From assembly GCA_021018995.1 (NCBI GenBank), contig CM037597.1, positions 9,561,299 to 9,625,298 on the forward strand: a DNA stretch of 64,000 nt, written 5' to 3'. The stretch comes from Chloranthus sessilifolius. Lineage: Eukaryota; Streptophyta; Magnoliopsida; Chloranthales; Chloranthaceae. Below the pieces are notes generated by a model. The model ran no database searches, had not been told where the DNA came from, and saw nothing but the letters and a program-made list of their open reading frames with translations. Below are positions 57,753 to 64,000 of the stretch, in pieces. Position 1 is the stretch's first letter, and each line of letters starts with the position of its first letter. The position numbers and the translations under genes are program-made.

Positions 57753-58200
57753 TCTTACTTTGGTCTTTTAGAGAAGCGGTGATAGAGCAACTCATCTATT
57801 TAATGATTCGGATTAGCACTTTTAGCCTTTATGATTCTTATGGTATAAATAGCCTTTTCTGTTATGAAATTTTTTATTTTATTTTATTTTTTCATGAGAG
57901 AGGGTTTTAAACATTTAGATAATTACATGACAACGTTCAAATCCTTTCTTATTACCTAATAGGGTGTTAATGACCCGAGATTTTAAAATCTAAATCTTAT
58001 AGCCTTAGATAAGGATGGCCACCAAAACAGTGTGCACGCTCCACACCTTATTACAACTTGCTTATTATATGCAAAGAATATAAATTTTGAATTAGGTGCA
58101 GCTGGCACCCGATTTCATATTGGCAACAAAATTTTTGAGAGAGAAACATTCTTTTTAGGACTCTTATTCCTATTAGCGATTCAACATGCCCTGGCGAAAT
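57682..58200. other. Intergenic DNA with (TA)n at 57725-57752
   Basis: A 28 bp (TA)n microsatellite; no other structure. The 100-codon frame at 57608-57910 competes with the exon candidate and runs through this microsatellite. Confidence 0.4.
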
Positions 58201-58558
58201 TTACTTTCTTCCTCCCAATCCCCCCCCTCTCTCCTTATAAACCCAAGACCCAAGCACCAGCCCAAGCAAAAAATTAAAACTCTCGAAACCTCTCTCTCTC
58301 TCTCTATGCAGTGAGATCCCCAAGCAATAGAGTCCAATTAATCCTTCTGTGTCATTGTCTCTCTCTCTCTATATATATATATATTCACTAACCCACTTAA
58401 TTGCAGCAGTCAACCTCTCTCTCAAGACCTCTCGTCCTCAAGCTCTCCCTCTCTCTCTCTCTCTATATATATATATCCCCATCCTCTCTCCTCTCTCTAC
58501 AACAGCAGCCACCCTCTTTTAATTATAGCAGTCACCTTGTTTCGTCTTTCTCTCTTCT

Positions 58559-58601
<43 letters not shown>

Positions 58602-58660
58602 TTACTTCTATATGCAAATTGAGAGTTTAGGCTTGTTCCATCATTTTTCATTTGAGACAA
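58201..58660 (+). repeat. CT/TA compound microsatellite cluster with a promoter-like TATA box
   Basis: CTCCTTATAAACCC at 58213-58226 looks like a plant TATA box followed by a CT-rich leader, a common arrangement, but no gene follows. Four (CT)n runs occur near 58290-58305, 58358-58370, 58446-58464 and 58555-58577, and the last three pass directly into (TA)n. Confidence 0.45.
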
Positions 58661-58665
58661 AGATA
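58600..58665. repeat. ~65 bp sequence repeated at 60455-60520
   Basis: ACTTCTATATGCAAATTGAG followed by TTTAG, TCATTTTTCAT and ACAAAGA occurs after a (TA)n run both here and at 60457-60520. Confidence 0.7.
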
Positions 58666-60425
58666 TCCCTTCTATCATCCTTTCTCCTTACTTGAAGCAA
58701 AAGCAAAATCTGGGACATAAAAAATCAAAGGGCCATTTGTGAAATTCTACTTTTAAATATAGGGTACTGATAGCTGCCCCTATTACAATCTATTTTTCTT
58801 TCTATTATTAAGTAAATTTTATATTTTTTAGGAGGTATGGATGTCATGTAATAAGATATTGACCAAAAGGATGGCACCCAAAGTCTACCTTCTCCCCGAA
58901 GTTTCCTTTTCTTGGAGTTGTTTGGAGGTCAAAACGTGGAGACTTGAATTATTGAAGAGGAAGGAGATTCATGCATCTCAGAGTCCGCAAAACGCATCTG
59001 GTACGCCACCTTAATCACTTAATGAATGCAAATTTTTTATTTAAGAGTTGGCATTAAGTGTCAAAGTTCGTATAAATGCATGAGTAGCTTTGAGAGCCAA
59101 ATTAATAAAAGGGTGAAAATGAGGTTTTACAGATTTTTATGTTCATATATTATTGTGTATTTTCCAGAGTTTAACTACTTTAGAAGAAGATTGACTAGAT
59201 CGAGTAGGCCTGCACTGCTCTGCTACCATTGGGCATCTACGATGAACTCTATTTAATTAAGCAAACCTCTCTTTGCACCTGGTGATTTCTGAGGGCGCTT
59301 ACATTTGAAACCCGTGGATTGCTTAGATTCAAATGATGAAAATCATTTTTTATCCCTTTTTTTACTCTATGGATCTTCATATCATGAGCATATCATTAGA
59401 TGATAATTTGTTATTTTTCATTGCATAGATCCCAAAAAAATTGTGTTAAAATCACGTGACACACATCATGTTCAAACGAGATTTTAGAGTATTTTTTGGG
59501 GTATGTGCAACGTGGAATAAAAACACATCGTCTGATGATAAGCTCGTGCTATTTAGATCCATCGTGTGGAAGACTGGGGGGAAAAAGATTTCCAACGTCT
59601 GATTGAAAGCAAAGGTACCCTTATTTACAACTAAAGTTTGCACGTAATTATAAAAAATAAAAAAACTTAGGTTTGCACTGCCATCATAGAATCACATGAT
59701 ATATAGCCTTGACTGTCATTTAAGCACCAAAATGGGCTCACGGGGTGGGTAATCCACGCAGTCAAAGAGATAGATCATAAGTTGAAAGACATTGGACCCA
59801 AAAAAAAATAAAAATTGAGGTGTTTTAACCACCCGATCTGTACACTCTAATTCCAACCATTGTATTTAATTTTAATGACTGGTATTCAAACTCGCAAATC
59901 GGATGGTACACATCCACTTATGGACATGATTCTTTGGCTAAAACAATTTTTAATAATGGATTGCTACCTGAACCATTTATAAATTGATGTCACATGATAT
60001 ATTAGCTATGAAACCACACTTCAATGATGTGAGATAAAATATTATAATTTAGTGGTGGTAGATCATTTAAACGCCATTTGCTGCTTAAATGTCGATCAGA
60101 GCTATTAACCCTTTTTCGCTACATAAATCTTTTGTCTATGACTTCAAATTAGACGGCCTCATGATATTTCATGTGGCACGTTATTTCTATAAGTGACCTG
60201 TGAACCGATTACTGGTGCTTGAGCTGCTTACTTATTACAAATCATTATAAGCTTCACTTGTGACTTAGCTCTAAATAGGACTATACATGTTGATCTTTCA
60301 CCCAGTCGAGCACATAAAGTTCACTCTTCGGTTTCCTCGGATTCTAGTGAATTGGACCCAATCTTCGGGTCTTGTCGAATTGACTCAACGGTCAGATCGG
60401 GTTTTCAGGTTGAGCATCCCTTTTT

Positions 60426-60427
<2 letters not shown>
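58661..60427. other. Intergenic DNA with a half-copy of a foldback family
   Basis: 59490-59625 matches one arm of the foldback at 63536-63828 (ATCGTCTGATGATAAGC, TTTAGATCCATCGTGTGG, AAAGATTTCCAACGTCTGATT). The rest shows no gene. Confidence 0.45.

Positions 60428-60459
<32 letters not shown>
60428..60459. repeat. (TA)n microsatellite
   Basis: About 32 bp of pure TA, followed by the repeated 65 bp sequence noted at 58600. Confidence 0.95.
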
Positions 60460-60749
60460 TTCTATATGCAAATTGAGAATTTAGATTTGGTCCGTCATTT
60501 TTCATGTGGTACAAAGACTCAACTGTTTTCTCATATGTATCTTAGGTTGAAGAATCTGATTATTGGGAATAAAAAAAATTCTAAGGTTATTTCTTGAGCA
60601 TTCAACATGTATATATAGCTCCAGCTAGTTGCCTTATGAGATTCCCATTTTAGTGCTATTTCATTTTATTGTTGAGTGATTTGTTGTTTCTTCAAGGATA
60701 AAAATGTTATTAAAAGAGAAGTCCTAACTTGTGATAGGTGTTGCTTTCA

Positions 60750-60853
60750 CACATTCCTCCACATTAAACGAGCTACAATTATATGAACATAAAAAATAGT
60801 AATTTTCTTTGAGCGTACACTGACACATTCCTCCACATTAAATGAGCTACAAC
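60750..60853. repeat. Direct repeat, 74 bp apart
   Basis: CACATTCCTCCACATTAAA followed by YGAGCTACAA is found at 60750 and 60824, just left of the gene-fragment mosaic. Confidence 0.8.
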
Positions 60854-60889
60854 ATGTATACTTGGCGGCCAAGAAAGCTTCCTTGTTGG

Positions 60890-61184
60890 CCTTATGTTAG
60901 AATTTTTTATTGCGGTGGTTTCGTCTCCTCTGCAAGGGGATATAAGCAATATTCAGGGAGATGATTTTTTTCGTCTTTTTGACTTCTCTCGTCACCGCCC
61001 CCGGCGGTTCAATCTTCGCTTCGTTTTTTGCGTTGTTGATGACCAGAACTTTCGGACGGAAGATGTTGATGCTCTTTGGCAGAGCCACTTTTCTCGTGCG
61101 ACGATCAATGAAGCGGCTGTTAACTTAGTGATGCTTATTATTGGCCGGATTTTGCTTGGTGTCGGTATCGGTTTTGCGAATCAG
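60890..61184 (+). pseudogene. Sugar transporter (STP-type, MFS) gene fragment
   Basis: Two frames together show the N-terminal third of a plant H+/monosaccharide symporter. One frame gives LVTAPGGSIFASFF and TRTFGRKMLMLFG (about 60986-61080), the family pattern with the conserved GRK loop between membrane helices 2 and 3; the other gives INEAAVNLVMLIIGRILLG and VGIGFANQ (about 61105-61184), the helix 4 motif. A frameshift near 61095 separates them. An upstream stretch (IAVVSSPLQGDISN) may be the degraded GYDIGISGG segment. The fragment stops at FANQ, where intact STPs continue with PLYLSE, and KNOX-derived codons follow at once. The intact protein imports hexoses across the plasma membrane. 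Confidence 0.8.
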
Positions 61185-61490
61185 GTGGGACCTCCTTCGG
61201 AAATAGTTTCTCTATTAGATGAAATACAATGAGTAAATGCCATGTCAACTCGTTTAGGATTCGATCCCAAGCTTGATGGGTTCATGGTCTCTCTCTCTCT
61301 CTCTCTTTGTTATTGTAAATGCGAAATAGTCTCTAATTAAGTATTTTTTTTTAATGTTAAGCAAGAAACTTACTATGATGTTGTAATAAAGTATAAGTCG
61401 AATTTAGCGGAGCCATTCAATGAAGCGACGTTCTTGAACAAGATTGAAATGCAGCTCAGCAATCTCTCCAAAGGAGCTTATAGAAGTTGC
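61185..61490 (+). pseudogene. Class I KNOX homeobox gene fragment (KNOX1 end and KNOX2)
   Basis: The first piece reads VGPPSEIVSLLDEI, a TGA, then RLGFDPKLDGFM (61185-61286), matching the end of KNOX1 and the start of KNOX2 (DPELDxFM) in class I KNOX proteins. An intron-like gap follows (GT at 61287), at a position where these genes carry an intron. The second piece, from about 61365, reads ETYYDVVIKYKSNL, EPFNEATFLNKIEMQL, SNLSKG, the KNOX2 body. The acceptor reads GCAAG, so the normal CAG may be lost. No ELK or homeodomain follows. Intact KNOX proteins are nuclear regulators of the shoot meristem. It is fused in the same orientation to the STP fragment. Confidence 0.8.
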
Positions 61491-61726
61491 ATTGGTCTTT
61501 TTTTTTTTTTTTTGCAATAAAAAAACTTGGATTTTTTATAATTGCTGCTTAAATCATTAAATTGCAGGGTAATTTGAGGTGGGTTTCTCTTCTTTTTCAT
61601 TTCGGATCCCAGATCTTGAGGTGAAACAAAGGTTACTTTGGTGATTTATCAATTATTTTTTTCTGGGTTGTGTTTTTTGAAGAACTTATTGTCTATATAT
61701 ATTTTTAAGTTTTTTTTTTCGAGTTC

Positions 61727-62728
61727 ATGGATGTAGATATGGAGAAGGAATCAAGAGAGCAAACAGATTTTTTCTTACAGTGGGGGAATCAAAAGAGAAT
61801 GAGATGTGTTAAGGTGAAAGACGATAAGGTTTTAGAGAAATCTTTGAGCAAAAAAATAACATCTAGAGTCAATTGATGCGTGGTGAGAGTCGAGAAAGAG
61901 GCCCCTTCTCTCCTCGTCAACAGGTATAGAGAGAACCATCAACGAATTTGATGGAAAAATTGAATTTTTTATCCTTCTAACAAGAAATTAAAAAACCTTT
62001 TTTTTTTGTAGGATCTCAAATTCGACAATAATTCCATCGAATACAAACGACTATCAGAAATCGCATTCGTCTTCACCGGAGAAGGAAGATAGGTATTAAT
62101 TTTTTATTTTTTAATCTTCAGATGCTTGATTTTACAACAACCAATTAATTTTTTTGAACACAATTTTAATTTTTGAATCAATTAACAGGTATTATTCGAC
62201 AATGGGGTCATCGTTTTTAGAAGAATGGGAAAAGGTTTCGATGGAGATGGGAGATGAGAACTTGTTGGTGTTACAAAGACTCTTTATTTCCTTGTCAAGT
62301 AAAGAGATGAAAGGGTGTAAATTGGTGTAGAGGCCTAAAAAGAGGGCAAAATTCATTTAGAGAAGCTTACTTGTAAATTTTTACACATTTTATTTTAGAA
62401 AAAATTACAAACGATTTTTTTTTCACGATTTATAGTTGTTATTTATTTAATTTCTTTTGTTTTTTACTTTTTACTTTTGACTTTTTGTGATTATAGTTGG
62501 TGAGTCCTGGGGCATGGCTATCTCATCTTTCTTAAGAGAGATATGAAGTCAAGGAAAAGAAAAGTTTCAAAAAGGTAACTGATCTGATTTTGTTTGATTT
62601 TTTTTTTTTTCAATTGGGGTTTGGTTTGGTTTTTATGGATTTGTTGAGATTTTTTTTTGTTAGGTTTTATGATATGCAGAGAGCAAGAGGTTTGAAGGTC
62701 ATGAAAAGTGTGGAAAGTGATTGAGATT

Positions 62729-62766
<38 letters not shown>

Positions 62767-63211
62767 ATGGAATAGAATAGATAAAAGGGGATTGAGCAAA
62801 ACGAGACTCTTTTCTTACCTGTCTTTATTCAATGGAATTGATTAAATTTTGTTCTCAGGGACTTGTTACATATTTTATTTTAGAAAAAAACAACAAACTT
62901 TTTTTTCACAGTTTATAGTATTTATTTATTTAATTTCTTTTGTTTTTTACTTTTTTCTTTTGACTTTTTCTGGTTGTAGTTGGTGAGTCATGGGGCATGG
63001 CTATTTGATCTTTCTCAAGAGAGATAGATATGAAGTCAGGGGAAAGAAAAGTTCCAAAAGGTACCTGATTTGGTTTTTTTTTTTTTTTTTCCAATTGCGG
63101 TTTGGTTTGGCTTTTATTGATTTGTTGAGATTTTTTGTTGTTGGGTTTTATGATGTATAGAGAGCAAGAGGTTTGAGGGCCATGAGAAGTGTGGAAAGTG
63201 ATTCAGACTGA
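61727..63211 (+). pseudogene. DUF1639-family gene relic with duplicated terminal exons
   Basis: Exon-like pieces: 61727-61923 (MDVDMEKESREQTDFF, LQWGNQKRMRCVKVKDD, then TGA for the Arg usual in SRVxR), 62012-62092 (SSSPEKEDR), 62189-62372 (YYSTMGS, FISLSSKEMKGC, stop, RPKKRAKF, stop), 62497-62574 (LVSPGAWLSHLS, stop, ERYEVKEKK) and 62680-62724 (RARGLKVMKSVESD). GT/AG borders are kept at most joints. A second set of the last two exons is at 62980-63060 and 63161-63211, ending RARGLRAMRSVESDSD. The LQWGNRKR, RPKKRAK and WLSDL...ERYEVREKK pattern is that of plant DUF1639 proteins, whose function is not known to me. Stops, an in-frame deletion (EEDF region) and a 4 nt insertion show it is dead. 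Confidence 0.75.
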
Positions 63212-63350
63212 AGAGCGAGAGAGATTTGTATGGAATGGAATAGATAAGAGGGATTGAGAAAAAAACCTGTTTGTATTCAATGGAATTGATTAAATTTTAT
63301 TTTCAGGGATGGAAATAAATAATCACTATCAAATTATGCTTTCAATGGGT
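62385..63350 (+). repeat. 483 bp tandem duplication covering the last two DUF1639 exons
   Basis: TTTTATTTTAGAAAAAA...TTTTTTCAC, the exon starting TTGGTGAGT, the exon starting AGAGCAAGAGG, and GAATTGATTAAATTTT recur in the same order, offset by 483 bp (exon starts 62497 and 62980). Divergence between the units is clearly visible, so the duplication is not recent. Confidence 0.85.
62730..62761. repeat. (GA)n microsatellite
   Basis: About 32 bp of GA in the first unit of the 483 bp duplication; the second unit has only GCGAGAGAGA, so the run expanded after duplication. Confidence 0.9.
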
Positions 63351-63535
63351 TAGGTCTCTTATTAAATATTCTTTACTACCCTCTTGCAGATGTAATGGTG
63401 GCAATGGGTCAAGCTCAGACTAGGGCCTGGCCTTATTAAAAATGACAAATATCTAAGCCCAATCTCGACAATTTCTATTCTTGCCAACGCAATCTGAAAG
63501 CCCCCACATGAGCAACCCCTTGTAGCACAGTGACA
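63212..63535. other. End of the duplicated unit, then intergenic DNA
   Basis: The second duplication unit ends near 63350. Nothing else was recognised. Confidence 0.4.
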
Positions 63536-63828
63536 CGTTGAAATTATACGATGGAGATCGTTTTTCACATCGATCTTCTACACAATGAATCTTGAGACCA
63601 TGATCTTACTGTTGGGTATTTTTCTATCCCACGTGTAATAGATAGGAAATAAACATACATAAAATCACATTTGAGAGTGAATTGTGCCATGTGATTTTAG
63701 GCCACTTTTTGGTATCCATGTCATGGCATGGAATAAAAAATATATCGTCTAATGGTACGCTTATGGTCTCAAGATCCATTGTGTAGAAGATCAGGGTGAA
63801 AAATGATCTCTATCGCCTTATTCAAAGT
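63536..63828. mobile_element. Foldback MITE, ~293 bp, family with several members here
   Basis: Left arm: CGATGGAGATCGTTTTTCAC, GATCTTCTACACAATGAATC, TTGAGACCAT. Complement of the right arm: CGATAGAGATCATTTTTCAC, GATCTTCTACACAATGGATC, TTGAGACCAT. Arms are about 110 bp. No convincing target duplication was found. Single arms of the same family are at 49490-49570 and 59490-59625. Confidence 0.7.
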
Positions 63829-64000
63829 AGTCGATGGATTTATAAAAGTTTCGAAAGTTGGCGTTTTCAGAAATCACATTGGTGCGAATAGAGGTACCCT
63901 AATTCATATGCTCATCAATAGTTTTGCGCCAGTTGAAGCATGACTATTTTGGCATGTGATTAACTAAGAGTTGGGATTGAAAATAAAAACCAATTATCGC

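Noticed and set aside
57608..57910. 100-codon plus-strand frame
   Set aside because: It runs through a (TA)n microsatellite (YIYIYIYI) and competes with a more protein-like frame at 57510-57681.
58201..58660. Promoter and leader of a downstream gene
   Set aside because: The TATA-like box and CT-rich leader look plausible, but no coding exon follows before the fragment mosaic at 60.9 kb, so it is noted only as promoter-like.
1..64000. CRISPR array, bacterial operons, plasmid or phage features, rRNA and tRNA genes
   Set aside because: Nothing of this kind was seen. The direct repeats here are retrotransposon LTRs, MITEs, microsatellites and local duplications in plant nuclear DNA.

Overview
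This 64 kb window is nuclear DNA of a flowering plant. The reasons are an intron-containing PHOX/CLMP1-type TPR-PB1 gene, degraded pieces of plant gene families (sugar transporter, class I KNOX, DUF1639, cytochrome P450), and a dense, nested load of plant copia, gypsy, LINE, hAT and MITE elements. The species cannot be fixed from the sequence. The abundance of GATAC-rich and CCGAAA-rich short TIR repeats suggested an early-diverging lineage, but that is only an impression.

Layout. 0-5 kb: AT-rich DNA with a 1.3 kb TIR element, a MULE-type foldback MITE (9 bp target duplication) and a second foldback. 5.9-8.3 kb: a broken L1-type LINE. 8.3-10.9 kb: GATAC repeats, locally duplicated blocks, a P450 relic (minus strand) and a LINE tail. 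12.3-22.1 kb: a copia retrotransposon whose protease-RT segment is duplicated head to tail; copy A is split by an LTR-like insert and copy B by a 3.4 kb hAT element, and only the 3' LTR remains. 24.3-34.7 kb: a very long inverted repeat (arms about 1.15-1.2 kb, spacer 288 bp) split by a hAT-like MITE in the left arm and a 6.9 kb gypsy chromovirus in the right arm. 35.8-42.8 kb: at least four LINE fragments, one inside a GATAC repeat and one inside another LINE. 43.9-46.4 kb: the PHOX-like gene on the minus strand, two coding exons, 683 aa, the only convincing intact host gene. 50.4-57.5 kb: a copia element with almost identical 461 bp LTRs but broken coding sequence. 60.9-63.2 kb: a mosaic of three unrelated host gene fragments, all on the plus strand (STP sugar transporter, KNOX, DUF1639), with the last DUF1639 exons duplicated in tandem. 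A foldback element lies near the right edge.

The genes do not form a pathway or operon. The window is best read as one housekeeping gene in an intergenic landscape built by successive insertions. The most notable features are the three-gene fragment mosaic, the interrupted giant inverted repeat, and the young but coding-dead copia element. Coordinates of degraded elements are read by eye and may be off by tens of bases, except where target duplications or LTR ends are stated.
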